Origin: a virus
DNA: 64,000 nt
Reading direction: 5' to 3' (one strand)
Virus record (IMG/VR): IMGVR_UViG_3300046804_003617
Location: 1 to 64,000 of that record
A program made the position numbers and the translations under genes. The notes beneath the pieces are model-generated. The model saw nothing but the letters and a program-made list of their open reading frames with translations, was not told the DNA's origin and did no database searches. Positions 26,801 to 34,936 of the stretch are shown here, in pieces (within the stretch, counting starts at the first letter, position 1; the number at the start of each line of letters is the position of its first letter).

Positions 26801-28556
26801 TAGTATTAATGCTGCTTTGCAATCCATCCATTCTCAATGCTGCGGATGAACTATTTGTAGTAACTGTTGTGCTTAACGATCCTATATTTGATGAAAGCGA
26901 AGAAGATGCGTCTAAGTAAGACGAACTTAATGTAGTCAGCTTTGCCGCTAAAGATGAGCTTGTGGTTGCCAGCGTGTTGTTTACTTGGGTTATGGAAGCA
27001 GCGAGAGAAGCACTGTCCAGTGATCCTGTTCCACCAGCCATTGCAGCAATAACATCTATTCTATTGGCAAATGACGAGGATGTATTGGTAAATGTCGTGT
27101 TTGTGGTGGTGATACTTGCAGCCAATGATGCGCTGTTGTTTGTGATCGCACTTGACAGTGTATCTATTTTTTGTGCGGCGCTGGAACTGTTTGTTGTTAT
27201 TGTTCCCTGAACAGAAGTTATTGTGGACGCAAGAGATGAGCTATTAGTTGTGACCGTACTGGACAGAGTATCCATTCTTGTAGCCGCCGACGAACTGTTT
27301 GTTGTCACAGTGCTACTTAACGTATTGATATTTGACTGTAAACTTGAACCACTTGTATTTAAAGCACTTGTCAAATTGTTTATACTTACTGCTGCCGAAG
27401 AACTGTTGGTGGTGATTGTTCCGTTGGTGGTGGTGATGCTGGAAGCCAATGATGCACTGTTTGTGGTTACTGTGCTGCTAACCGTATCTATTTTGGCAGC
27501 AAACGAGGAAGAGTCGGTGGTCACTGTTGCATATACACTTTGTATGGATGATGCCAGTGAAGCGGAATCTTGGGTGACTCTGTTGCTCACGCTGCTTAAG
27601 CTTGAAGAAAATGATGCCGAATTTAAAGTTATTGCCGAAGCAAGAGAAGCGGAAGCATCGGTAACAGAAGAACGTATTGAAGTAGAAACAGATGCGGCGG
27701 ACGCAGAGTTTGCGTTTATGCTTGCATACGCAGCGGAAATATTGCTATTGATGGACTGCGATACAATATACAAAGAAGAAGAAACCGTCTGTATGCTGGC
27801 GGATATTGCAGCTATGCTGCTGGAAGTTGATGATACAAGAGAAGAGGAAACTGAATTTATTGTGCTATACAAAGATGCGGTGGCAGAATTCAAGTTTTCA
27901 AATACCTGAGAAACGGATGCCGAGTTCTGAGTCACCGCCGATGCCAAAGATGAAGATGCGGTGTTTATTGCCGAATAAACTGCTACCAAACTTTGGGTTA
28001 TTGATTGATCTATGGAAGCGGACGTAGATGCTAAAATTTGCGGGACTATATCTTGAATACTCTGGGATACTATACTTGAAATTGAAGAAGAGATTACAGT
28101 GTTTACATCTCCCAGACTTTGTGATATTTGATTATTAAGGGATTGTGATACTGCATTTAATTGTGAAATACTAACCGAAGATGTTGGTAGTCCAATAACG
28201 GCCCCAGCACCATATTGTATACTTAATGTGCCGTCATCTTGGTCGGTGAGTCTTATATTTCCAACGTAAATACTACCAGAACTTACATACAAGTCTTTCC
28301 ATCTGTTTGAGGGACTGCCCAGATCATATATAGCATCTGTTATAGGAACCAAACTTTGGGATATTTGAGACCCATCAAATGTTCCTCCCGTGGTATATGC
28401 CAAACTGTTCCAAGCAGTAGCTCCATTGCCTATCTTCAATTTTCCAGTATCGGTCTCGAATCCAGCTTCACCACTCGAAAGTGTCGGGTTTACAAACGAC
28501 CAGTTTGCTGCCGTGTCTCTTCTTAGCTGTATTTTTTGGATTGCGATGGTTGACAT
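20883..28556 (-). CDS. Giant Ser/Thr/Asn/Ala repeat tail fibre with S74 chaperone
   Basis: 2557 residues, among the largest fibres expected for a phage. The first 60 residues (IQLRRDTAANWSFVNPTL, FETDTGKLKIGNG) are a fibre attachment domain of the major-tropism-determinant N-terminal type. A long helical/repeat region follows, with about 18 copies of NLTSALN, mostly in 72-residue units (216 bp). Next are five copies of a GGWTIG motif, and finally a C-terminal peptidase S74 intramolecular chaperone: SSRRFKTNIKDL starts it, IGMIAEEVNELIP and LIAAVKELSAELKEV end it. S74 domains fold trimeric fibres and then cut themselves off. Repeats may act as a long rod. Ser/Thr density makes it a possible glycosylation target; that is inference. 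Confidence 0.88.
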   Translation of the reverse strand: MSTIAIQKIQLRRDTAANWSFVNPTLSSGEAGFETDTGKLKIGNGATAWNSLAYTTGGTFDGSQISQSLVPITDAIYDLGSPSNRWKDLYVSSGSIYVGNIRLTDQDDGTLSIQYGAGAVIGLPTSSVSISQLNAVSQSLNNQISQSLGDVNTVISSSISSIVSQSIQDIVPQILASTSASIDQSITQSLVAVYSAINTASSSLASAVTQNSASVSQVFENLNSATASLYSTINSVSSSLVSSTSSSIAAISASIQTVSSSLYIVSQSINSNISAAYASINANSASAASVSTSIRSSVTDASASLASAITLNSASFSSSLSSVSNRVTQDSASLASSIQSVYATVTTDSSSFAAKIDTVSSTVTTNSASLASSITTTNGTITTNSSSAAVSINNLTSALNTSGSSLQSNINTLSSTVTTNSSSAATRMDTLSSTVTTNSSSLASTITSVQGTITTNSSSAAQKIDTLSSAITNNSASLAASITTTNTTFTNTSSSFANRIDVIAAMAGGTGSLDSASLAASITQVNNTLATTSSSLAAKLTTLSSSYLDASSSLSSNIGSLSTTVTTNSSSAALRMDGLQSSINTNSSSLAASITSTSTTLTNTSSSLAAKVDSISSGFTDASSSLAASITSTQSTVTTNSASAATAVNNLSSTVTSNSASLASSISSVNTTLTNASSSLASKVDTISSNVTTNSSSLASSLTTLQGTVTTNSSSAATRMDGLSSSITTNSSSLAASITTTNNTLTTASSSLAGRVDTVSTNITNASASLASSITSTQSTITTNSSSAAVSINNLTSALNTSGSTLQSNINTLSTTVTNNSSSAATKIDTLSSSITNNSASLAASITTANTTFTNTSSSFAGRIDSISAGQSSSLDSASLAASITDVRSSLTTASSSLALQLTTLSSSYTNASASLNASITSTQSTITTNSASAATSINNLTAALNTSGSTLQSNITSLSNTVTTNSSSAATRMDTLNSSITNNSSSLASSITSTNSTITTNSSSAATSINNLTSALNQSGSTLQSNITSLSNTVTTNSSSAATKIDTLSSSITNNSASLASSITSTNSTVTTNSSSAATSINNLTSALNTSGSTLQSNITSLSNTVTSNSSSAATRMDTLNSSITNNSSSLASSITTVNNTVTTNSSSAATSINNLTSALNTSGSTLQSNITSVQNTVTTNSSSAATSINNLTSALNTSGSTLQSNITSLSNTVTSNSSSAATRMDSLNSAITTNSSSLASSITTTNSTVTTNSSSAATSINNLTSALNTSGSTLQSNITSLSNTVTNNSSSAATRMDSLSSSITTNSASLASSITTTNSTITTNSSSAATSINNLTSALNTSGSSLQSNINTLSTTVTNNSSSAATRMDTLNSSITNNSASLASSITTTNSTVTTNSSSAATSINNLTSALNTSGSTLQSNINTLSTTVTTNSSSAATRMDSLGSSITTNSASLASSITTTNSTVTTNSASAATSITNLTSALNTSGSTLQSNINTLSTTVTNNSASAATRIDSLSSSITNNSASLASSITTTNSTVTTNSASAATSLNNLTSALNTSGSTLQSNINSLSTTVTNNSSSAATRMDSLNSSITTNSASLASSITTTNSTVTTNSSSAATSINNLTSALNTSGSTLQSNINSLSTTVTNNSSSAATRMDTLSSSITTNSSSLASSITTTNSTLTTNSASAATSINNLTSALNTSGSTLQSNINSLSTTVTNNSSSAATRMDSLSSSITTNSSSLASSITTTNSTVTTNSASAATSINNLTSALNTSGSTLQSNINTVNNTVTNNSSSAATRMDSLSSSITTNSSSLASSITTTNSTITTNSASAATSINNLTSALNTSGSTLQGNINSLSTTVTTNSSSAATRMDSLGSSITTNSSSLASSITTTNSTLTTNSASAATSINNLTSALNTSGSTLQSNINSLSNTVTNNSSSAATSINNLTSALNISGSNLSASISTTQTTSAAVSGSVVSLKAQYVLAVTAGNRVAGYKIASSVASSSFIIQADTFKVVNTLGDEGSVITPFLVDISGVYMDQAYIRNLDANKINAGTINAALTINSPTISGGTITGGTLNIGSGAFRVDSNGRVTASAADISGKITSTSGTIGGWTIGSSTITGGALTLNSNGSITGSTNFSVSPSGILTATSANLSSATVSGTVTAGAGSIGGWTIGASTLTGGSTTLNSNGTLTVSTLNASSGGSIGGWTIGASSLTGGSTTLNSNGTLTVSTLNANSGGSIGGWTIGSTTLTAGSTTLNSNGNISCADVSITGGTLNINSGTFQVTSGGALTATSATISGTVTATSLTATNSGTIAGWNIGAGGLSSATNSAAKITGNGLSIDASTNQATIGLTGSYPLLLTGGGAAASIQLGSGYSTKLNDLGVLTLAGAEFKYASSKFQFGGGASTIVCGRAEVGTGGFDCTGGGSFSGTVGVGGGNIVLDSSGAVTAVSFNSTSSRRFKTNIKDLTNGMDMIQKLRPVTFDWKNKDVTNDIGMIAEEVNELIPTIVNKDKDGNISGLEYGKLTAALIAAVKELSAELKEVKSQLLELKNK
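21575..22235 (-). repeat. GGWTIG-type repeats of the fibre C-terminal part
   Basis: Five copies of a motif related to GGWTIGASTLTGGSTTL, about 36 residues apart where regular, located between the Ser-rich rod and the S74 domain. They probably form a beta-structured receptor-binding or connector region. Confidence 0.7.
22690..27400 (-). repeat. Protein-level tandem repeats of the giant fibre
   Basis: About 18 copies of a unit marked by NLTSALN...SGSTLQSNI, then SSSAATRMDSL and SSITTTNS; spacing is about 216 bp with some half-units near 108 bp. Copies keep amino acids but differ widely at third positions, so DNA copies are old or selected against identity. Confidence 0.85.
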
Positions 28557-28586
28557 GATGTGTTATATGTGAATGCCTACCTATAA

Positions 28587-30674
28587 TTAGTAGTTTGCGC
28601 CAATTGGATCTATAAATATTCTAGATTTTAATGGAAAAAGCTGCTTATTATATGTAAAAGTATATGAATTGGTGCCATATGCCAGCTTCTGGGAACTGTC
28701 GTACAATTCTACCTCTATTTCATAATGTTCGTTGGGAATATGCGCAAAAATGGGGATTTTCACCAAAAAGCTGTCTATGGAATAATCCAAATCCTGATAT
28801 GGAGTTATTGATACAGATGATATATACCAAAATCCACTCATCGGAACAAACATTATGGTTCCATATTTTTCATCTTGGTTAAAAAATGTATTCTCGTATA
28901 ATTCATTTGCCCCATAGTTGTATGCGCTGTCTATATAGCCTATCATGGTTTTGATACCATTGCTTATTCCGTATATATACAATTTTGCATCTGCTGAGTT
29001 CCCGGCCGCCGCCTTTACTCTCATACTAAACTTATATAAAGTATTTTGGCGATACTTAATGGGATTACTGTCATGAATAGTTCCAGAAAGAACATTTTCT
29101 TGTGAAGTAGCATACGAAGATATACTTGGTATGTTTGTCAGTCCTATATATGAAGCGGTGGGATATATTGCACTGTTTAAAAATGCCTGTGTGTTGGCAT
29201 ACCAGTAGGATTTTGACCCAAATGAGTATGAAACATATTGAGCATTCTGAGAAGCCGCGTCTGTATTGTCTTTGTATATCACATAATCCGTTTCATTATA
29301 GTTTCCGGTGTGACCAATATATGCGCCGTCTATGAGAACAGAATTATCGTGAGAAAAAGTGCAGCTTCCATTCACAAACCAATGTGATGACATATGCTGC
29401 TGAGAATAAAAGTAACTTGGATTGTTATATACTCCACTGTCAAATTTTGTGGTGATTATGGCTTCGTCCGGACGAATATAACCCTGAGTAAGCAATGTTC
29501 TGTCGGCTGGAGTGTTCAGGCTGCGAGCATATATCTTATAAGATTCCAAATTACCACATAATGTTCTTATATTGTTGCATTCCACTCCCACAACTGAACG
29601 ATATTTTGTTGACGCGGATGTTGTGGCTCTTGGTAAATTTTGAGGTATTTCCCTATAGAATATTTCAAATTGACCATCTGATATGCTTAATATGTAGAAA
29701 TTTTTCTTGTGAAAAACGACTTGCTTGTCCGGATCGTCCTCTATTCTTACGTCCTTAAGTCTGACAAGATTGTTTTTTGAATATGGAGAATCCTCGTTTG
29801 ATCTGCTAATAAGCTCATATACAGTGGAAAATGGTATATCCAATAGCAATGATGTTTCATTTACAACCTTGCTTATTTTTGCAACAAAATCCGTGTTAAG
29901 AGTTCCCTGAAAAACTTCCTGATAATCGTTATAGCGAAATTGCGATACGGTTGGGTTTTTCAAACGAACATATTCGCCTTCCATCGAAGAACTAAATCTG
30001 GTTCCCGATTTAAGATGCAATTGATAAATTGCTGTATCAAACTGATAATCATAATCTCCATTTGTGTTATTTTTTGGACTTACCGCCGTAGCCGAGAAGC
30101 TTCCGGAAGCCAATCTGTATGAACCTGTTGGATATACCGGAGACTGATATATCTCCGCACGAGTTTTGATATATGGAGTATCAAAAAATCTTATTTCAGA
30201 ATCTGTTGGTTTAGTTGTATCTATGAGAACATTTCTCGTCCATATTACTTCCACACTTTGCAATTTGTTGCTTGCTGGAGGTTCTGTCGTAAGAGGTAAG
30301 CGTTCATCGTCCTTTATCTTGTATCCAGTGCCCTTATAAAAGGCAACGCTGCCACTATAATCCTCCACATTCAACCCGATTCCACGAACCTGTAATTTTC
30401 CAACGCCGTTGGTGGTGTCAATTGGAACAGTAACGTGATATAAATGACCAGTATTCGTTTCTTCGGCAAATCTGGCGTTATCTGGCATCACCTTATCACA
30501 CGCCAATTCATTGTTCAACACATCATAAACTTTGACAAATATTGGCTGACCGGGTACCAAATATGGTGACGGGTTTATCGTGAACGAGTTTTTTCCGGCA
30601 TAAAACCTATCACTATAGCCGGTGAGGAAAAAGTAAGTATTGGAGTTATAATCCGAATCGAATAGTTTAGCCAT
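28587..30674 (-). CDS. Putative tail/fibre-connector protein
   Basis: 695 residues, beta-rich, no recognised catalytic motif. N-terminal part: PYLVPGQPIFVKVYDVLNN and VGKLQVRGIGLNVEDYSG. Centre: YQLHLKSGTRFSSSMEG and the segment around SYRLASGSFSATAV. C-terminal: FMVPMSGFWYISSVSITPYQ followed by a beta strand-rich end. It precedes the giant fibre in transcription, so a baseplate or fibre-linking structural protein fits. The start codon lies within a hairpin and a late-type element is upstream. Function otherwise unknown. Confidence 0.6.
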   Translation of the reverse strand: MAKLFDSDYNSNTYFFLTGYSDRFYAGKNSFTINPSPYLVPGQPIFVKVYDVLNNELACDKVMPDNARFAEETNTGHLYHVTVPIDTTNGVGKLQVRGIGLNVEDYSGSVAFYKGTGYKIKDDERLPLTTEPPASNKLQSVEVIWTRNVLIDTTKPTDSEIRFFDTPYIKTRAEIYQSPVYPTGSYRLASGSFSATAVSPKNNTNGDYDYQFDTAIYQLHLKSGTRFSSSMEGEYVRLKNPTVSQFRYNDYQEVFQGTLNTDFVAKISKVVNETSLLLDIPFSTVYELISRSNEDSPYSKNNLVRLKDVRIEDDPDKQVVFHKKNFYILSISDGQFEIFYREIPQNLPRATTSASTKYRSVVGVECNNIRTLCGNLESYKIYARSLNTPADRTLLTQGYIRPDEAIITTKFDSGVYNNPSYFYSQQHMSSHWFVNGSCTFSHDNSVLIDGAYIGHTGNYNETDYVIYKDNTDAASQNAQYVSYSFGSKSYWYANTQAFLNSAIYPTASYIGLTNIPSISSYATSQENVLSGTIHDSNPIKYRQNTLYKFSMRVKAAAGNSADAKLYIYGISNGIKTMIGYIDSAYNYGANELYENTFFNQDEKYGTIMFVPMSGFWYISSVSITPYQDLDYSIDSFLVKIPIFAHIPNEHYEIEVELYDSSQKLAYGTNSYTFTYNKQLFPLKSRIFIDPIGANY

Positions 30675-30693
30675 AGGTTTTTATATTCCTATG
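30672..30693. other. Hairpin enclosing a start codon
   Basis: CATAGG and CCTATG pair around a ten-base AT-rich loop; the second arm contains the ATG of the tail/fibre-connector gene. It could limit ribosome access. A similar but shorter arrangement (CCATA/TATGG) occurs at the transglutaminase-like gene. Confidence 0.4.
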
Positions 30694-30695
30694 AC

Positions 30696-30707
30696 TATAA
30701 ATATATA
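30696..30707 (-). promoter_or_regulatory. Late-type AT element TATATATTTATA
   Basis: Exact consensus on the coding strand, abutting the stop of the Mre11-Rad50 fusion and 21 bases before the start of the tail/fibre-connector gene. Confidence 0.5.
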
Positions 30708-33700
30708 TCAGACGCTATTATCTATCTTGCTGAACCCGTTTTCCTTCTTGACTTCAAGCTGCTTGTCTACCATATCACGCATAGCATCAAGATGGCTTAT
30801 TATAATGATAAACTCGAAATTGCGCTTCAAATAATCGAACAAAGCGTGCAACATAGGTATATTGCTACCGTCCAATGCACTGAAACCTTCATCTACCACA
30901 AGGAAGTTAGGTCTTGGGAGGTTACTTACGTTAATGAGTGCAACACGAAGTGCCAACCCAGATATAAACTTTTCCATACCAGAGCATAGTTCCAATGGCC
31001 ATTTGCGGTCTTCGTATTTGATATATACGTTGACGTTCTTGCCATCAGTTTCAATACCCATACTAAATTCAACGATATGAGATAGGATGTTGTTCACTTC
31101 CTGTTCAATCTTTGGGATGGCATCTGAGATGATCTGATATGGCACACCATCTTTGCCCACCGCTGATGTATAATATTGATATGCTCCAAGATCATCCTCA
31201 TATTGTTCAATTGTGGATAGTTGTTTTTCTGTTTCTTTCAGTTGATCGCCAAAGGATACCTTCTTGCTATATGCATCCATATACTCTTTTTCTATGTTCT
31301 TGAGTTTGGATGATACGTTTGACACCTTGATCTTCAGGTCCGTGACAATATCTTCAATGGCTTTGTTGCTTTCCACGATTTCCTTAGACTTTTCGTACAG
31401 TTCGATCTGATCCTGTAGTTCTTTGATGCGAACCGCGTTCTTTTCAACACCGGATTTAAGATTCGACTTTTCCAGTTCTTTCTTTGAAATGAACGCGGTA
31501 AGAGAATTTACGCGATCTTTCAATTCGACACTTTGTTCGTATTTAGACACATATTCGGCATATGTTTCCATCTCTGCTTTTACTTTGGATAATGCGTCCG
31601 AGAGATCCTTTGCTTCGGCTTTATCCGCCGCAAGACTTTCGCGTGTGGATATGGCATCCTTGACGAAGATATTATCACAGCAGTATTTGCAGTTGGGATC
31701 ATACTCGTGCTTGTCCAGATGAGCCAGCTTCTTCAGCTTCTCGCTCACAATGGCTTTCAGCTTATCCATTTCATTTTCTATGCGTTGCTTGCTTCTTGCC
31801 AGCGATTGATACTTGTCGTTCTTTTCCTTAAGATCGTCTGGAAATTCTTTCAATTTATTGGCGGCTTCGACATACTCGGGCTTTTTGGAAGACACATCAG
31901 CGTCGATCTTTTCAATGGTTTCCATCGCTTGCTTGTTTTTTAACACAAGACCATCACGCTCGCGCACGATGGGCATTATGTTGGTTGGAACATTTTCCAG
32001 TTTTACGATGTTGGCTTTTTGTGCATCGATCTGAGTATCCAATTCGTTCTTTTTTGTTGTATTTTCTTCCTTCTGAAAGTTCAGGTCCAGTAGCTTGGAT
32101 TCAAGCAATTCAACGTCGTTTTTGATCTGAGATATTTTCTTGAGGCCATTTTCTTTATTGAACAACTTTACCGCGCCAGATAGTTCTTTTGTCTTGTCGG
32201 CGGATAAGGAAGCAAGCTTATCGAACAAATTAAGACCGATGAATTGACTCAGTAGTTCTTTGCGTTCTGTCTGACCCATATCAATGAATGAGCCTTGATT
32301 GCCTTGTAGAGCGAGAGTGGTAAGAACAAAATCATCATAGTCGCCAAGATAATCGCGGATGATTTCATTAGTGCTGCGACGAGCCTCGCTATTTAGGCTT
32401 ACCTTGTTGTCTTTTTCGATTTTATAGAAATTAACATCAACCTTGACGTTGTTTTTCTTGTCACGCTTGCCTTCGCGTTCGATGACATATTGAATGTTAT
32501 TGATTTCAAACGTGAACTTGCCGCTAAACGACATTTTTTGAGAATTCATCACGTGAGTTGCCTTGAATGCTCTGGCGCTCTTGTCAAAAACAGTAAAGCA
32601 TAGCGCATCCATAAGCGAACTTTTGCCGCTGGCATTTGCCGCAAACAATCCATATACATCTTCAAGCTTGGTGAAATCAAGCACGTTCTTTTCACCATAG
32701 CTGAACATATTGCTGAATTCAAACTTGATCGGCTTCCATCGGATATTCCGCGATGTATCTTCTTTGGTCAACGACGCATTAAGTTCCTTGTTGATCTTGC
32801 AAACCGTCTCCACAGTTTCGTCGTCCATCACATCCACAAATTTCTTCTTCAGATACTCCGAGATGATCTTGTTCTGATAATCAATGTTGCCGATTTGATT
32901 CAGATTGGAAATATTCTGTGCTTGAGCAACCTTGGTGGCACCATCCGTGTCTACTCTAACATAAATAAGATCGCTGATTTCATACTTCTTGCGCAGTTCA
33001 TTGATGACTTTCTTTACCTCTGTTGCGACACTCTCTTTGCACCGAACTCGCAACTTTGGTTTCTTTGGCATATCAGTTATGTCAGTAATCAACTTGCCGT
33101 CATCAATCTCTATTGTAAAATATCCATAGTCATTCGGTATTTCAACGTGAGAATATGTTCTTTGCTTAATGTCCCATAGCGAGAATCCGTGACCAAGCAA
33201 TGCTTCGCCGTGGTTCTGCTGAATAAGTGAACCCGCATATCGTATGATTGGCTTTTCATTGGTCTTGTCATATGCTTGCAAGTCCTGAATCATATGAATA
33301 TCGCCAAGCATAGCCATATCGTGACCATCAAACAGTTCGTTTGTGATAGTCTTATCGGTAACAGCGTATCCTACATCGGTCTGAGCGTTAAGCACTCCAC
33401 CGTGGAATAATGCAATCTTATCATCAAAAGTCATCTTAATCTTTTTGGATACATTCTTCATACGAATGTATTTGGTAGGATCATCGAACACGCTCATATT
33501 GTTAATGAGCAAATTGGCCACACCATACAATCCTGTATTCTTCAAATAAAACAAACGCTTGTGCTTCAGGTTGTCAACGATAGGAGAAATACTGTCAAGT
33601 CGAGTGACGTTGGTGAGCAAGCAGTCGTGATTACCCGCAATAACAATTGTTGGACGAAGTTCCGCCAGTCGATGAAAGAATTCACTGGCAAGTTGAACTG

Positions 33701-33914
33701 CTTCCGGAGACAAATCTACCTTGCTATGCAACGTATCTCCGGTATTTATGATGACGGTATTCTCGGGAGTATTTAAAATTTCAGCATACAGCGTCTCGAA
33801 CGCCTCTCTATATTCCTCGTGGCGCTTTGTGAGACGAATATGAATGTCGGATATGTGCACAACATAATCAATTCTATCCAAGCCTATATCCAGTTTTTCA
33901 AATGTATCTACCAT
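30708..33914 (-). CDS. Fused Mre11-Rad50 (gp47-gp46/SbcD-SbcC type) recombination nuclease
   Basis: 1068 residues containing both halves of a complex that is normally two proteins. Residues about 1-350 are the Mre11/SbcD phosphoesterase: HISDIHIR, NTGDTLHSK, IAGNHDC, LFHGG and GDIHMIQ supply metal ligands. Residues about 395-1068 are the Rad50/SbcC ATPase: Walker A GLFAANASGKSS (near 425), a coiled coil with zinc hook CKYC (near 741), signature ELCSGMEKFISGL (near 975) and Walker B FLVVDEGFSALD (near 1003). In T4, gp46/47 resect DNA ends for recombination-dependent replication. Fusion enforces one-to-one stoichiometry. It lies four bases after the primase stop. No frameshift is visible. Confidence 0.9.
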   Translation of the reverse strand: MVDTFEKLDIGLDRIDYVVHISDIHIRLTKRHEEYREAFETLYAEILNTPENTVIINTGDTLHSKVDLSPEAVQLASEFFHRLAELRPTIVIAGNHDCLLTNVTRLDSISPIVDNLKHKRLFYLKNTGLYGVANLLINNMSVFDDPTKYIRMKNVSKKIKMTFDDKIALFHGGVLNAQTDVGYAVTDKTITNELFDGHDMAMLGDIHMIQDLQAYDKTNEKPIIRYAGSLIQQNHGEALLGHGFSLWDIKQRTYSHVEIPNDYGYFTIEIDDGKLITDITDMPKKPKLRVRCKESVATEVKKVINELRKKYEISDLIYVRVDTDGATKVAQAQNISNLNQIGNIDYQNKIISEYLKKKFVDVMDDETVETVCKINKELNASLTKEDTSRNIRWKPIKFEFSNMFSYGEKNVLDFTKLEDVYGLFAANASGKSSLMDALCFTVFDKSARAFKATHVMNSQKMSFSGKFTFEINNIQYVIEREGKRDKKNNVKVDVNFYKIEKDNKVSLNSEARRSTNEIIRDYLGDYDDFVLTTLALQGNQGSFIDMGQTERKELLSQFIGLNLFDKLASLSADKTKELSGAVKLFNKENGLKKISQIKNDVELLESKLLDLNFQKEENTTKKNELDTQIDAQKANIVKLENVPTNIMPIVRERDGLVLKNKQAMETIEKIDADVSSKKPEYVEAANKLKEFPDDLKEKNDKYQSLARSKQRIENEMDKLKAIVSEKLKKLAHLDKHEYDPNCKYCCDNIFVKDAISTRESLAADKAEAKDLSDALSKVKAEMETYAEYVSKYEQSVELKDRVNSLTAFISKKELEKSNLKSGVEKNAVRIKELQDQIELYEKSKEIVESNKAIEDIVTDLKIKVSNVSSKLKNIEKEYMDAYSKKVSFGDQLKETEKQLSTIEQYEDDLGAYQYYTSAVGKDGVPYQIISDAIPKIEQEVNNILSHIVEFSMGIETDGKNVNVYIKYEDRKWPLELCSGMEKFISGLALRVALINVSNLPRPNFLVVDEGFSALDGSNIPMLHALFDYLKRNFEFIIIISHLDAMRDMVDKQLEVKKENGFSKIDNSV

Positions 33915-33917
33915 AAA

Positions 33918-34889
33918 TTATTTCCCCAATCTTAACCGAGTTAATGCCTTGAAGTCAAGCATATCCGTTTCTTTAACCTGCTCCAATGTTTTTTCAAAGC
34001 CAAGCACGTTCGGATCCTTGCCTTCCAGTTTTACGAGCTTTGCAACCTTTCCGAGAGATTGAACAAACTGTGCTATTTTAACTGCACTAAACATAGCATC
34101 ATCGTCCAATACAATGTTTACTTCGGGGCATTTGCTGTTGGCAATCGCCGTTTTAAGTTTCTTGCTCATCGTCTTGCCAAATAATGGGATGGCGTTGCGT
34201 CTTAGTGAAATAGCATCAAGTGCTCCTTCGCACAAGTAAATGGGGAAGTCAAAGTCTACGAGGTTCTCGAATCCGATTATATCCTTCGACGCTTCGCTAT
34301 TCTTATACTTGTAGCCATCGTCATAATAGCTGCGGCAACTATAGAAGTTAAGATTATTGTCTTTGTCGTATGATGGAAATACAAGTCGGTTGGCGAACGG
34401 ACCCTTTACACAATATCCAATGTTGTATTTCACGATATCACAAAGAGTAAGTTTGCGCTTCTTGGCATAGTTCTTGGCAATTTTGTAATCTCGCGTTCCA
34501 TCGTCATAAGCGAGGCTGCGAAAATCATACGGCAACTCTATCACGATATGATCATCTGTCTCTTTCTCTCCAAGAGCATTAAGCAACTTGCTTTCAAAAA
34601 GTGAACTTAAACTTCTGCGTGGCTTTGACCCGCCAATCTTTTCAAGCGTAGCAAACATCTCCGGACCTGCCTTGACACGCTTGAACAATGAAAATATTCC
34701 ACGCCCCTTTGTTCCACACACCCAGCAGTTCCAAGGCTGTGGCTCATCAAGACATACTTCAAGTTTCCGCTTTCTGTGATGACAGAACGGACAATGATAT
34801 GTAAGATTATTGCCTTTGCGAAGCCTACCGTCTTCTTTCAACACTCTGTTGATAAGAGCAGTAAGTTCCGAAGTTTTGAGAGTAGACAT
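33918..34889 (-). CDS. DNA primase (DnaG/gp61-type)
   Basis: 323 residues. A zinc-ribbon opens the protein: Cys33, Cys36, Cys55 and Cys58 in YHCPFCHH and NCWVCGTKG. The TOPRIM core carries LCEGALDAISL near 221 and VLDDDAMF near 258, the usual metal-binding acidic motifs, with a preceding core around RLVFPSYDKDNNLNFYSCR. It would make RNA primers for lagging-strand replication with a helicase not present in this window. Short for DnaG, near the length of T4 gp61. A sigma70-like promoter precedes it, suggesting expression before structural genes. Confidence 0.88.
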   Translation of the reverse strand: MSTLKTSELTALINRVLKEDGRLRKGNNLTYHCPFCHHRKRKLEVCLDEPQPWNCWVCGTKGRGIFSLFKRVKAGPEMFATLEKIGGSKPRRSLSSLFESKLLNALGEKETDDHIVIELPYDFRSLAYDDGTRDYKIAKNYAKKRKLTLCDIVKYNIGYCVKGPFANRLVFPSYDKDNNLNFYSCRSYYDDGYKYKNSEASKDIIGFENLVDFDFPIYLCEGALDAISLRRNAIPLFGKTMSKKLKTAIANSKCPEVNIVLDDDAMFSAVKIAQFVQSLGKVAKLVKLEGKDPNVLGFEKTLEQVKETDMLDFKALTRLRLGK

Positions 34890-34899
34890 TTACCCCATT

Positions 34900-34927
34900 A
34901 CTATAAGGATAACTTGCTATTAGTCAA
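34900..34927 (-). promoter_or_regulatory. Sigma70-like promoter before primase
   Basis: Coding-strand TTGACT (34922-34927), 16-base spacer, TATAGT (34900-34905). One mismatch in each hexamer, ten bases before the primase start. Confidence 0.65.
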
Positions 34928-34936
34928 ACTATAAAA

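Noticed and set aside
22690-27400. CRISPR array
   Set aside because: The repeats are in-frame, 108-216 bp, protein-coding and vary at third codon positions; there are no short constant repeats with unique spacers.
21586-27909. Long plus-strand open frames opposite the fibre gene (up to about 470 codons)
   Set aside because: They are low-complexity (VVTVLF-type) mirrors of Ser/Thr/Asn/Ala codons on the other strand, have no ribosome sites and no domain, and the minus frame has a clear fibre start and S74 end.
20883-28556. Diversity-generating retroelement target because of the tropism-determinant-type N-terminus
   Set aside because: No reverse transcriptase, template repeat or C-type lectin end is visible; the fibre ends with an S74 chaperone.
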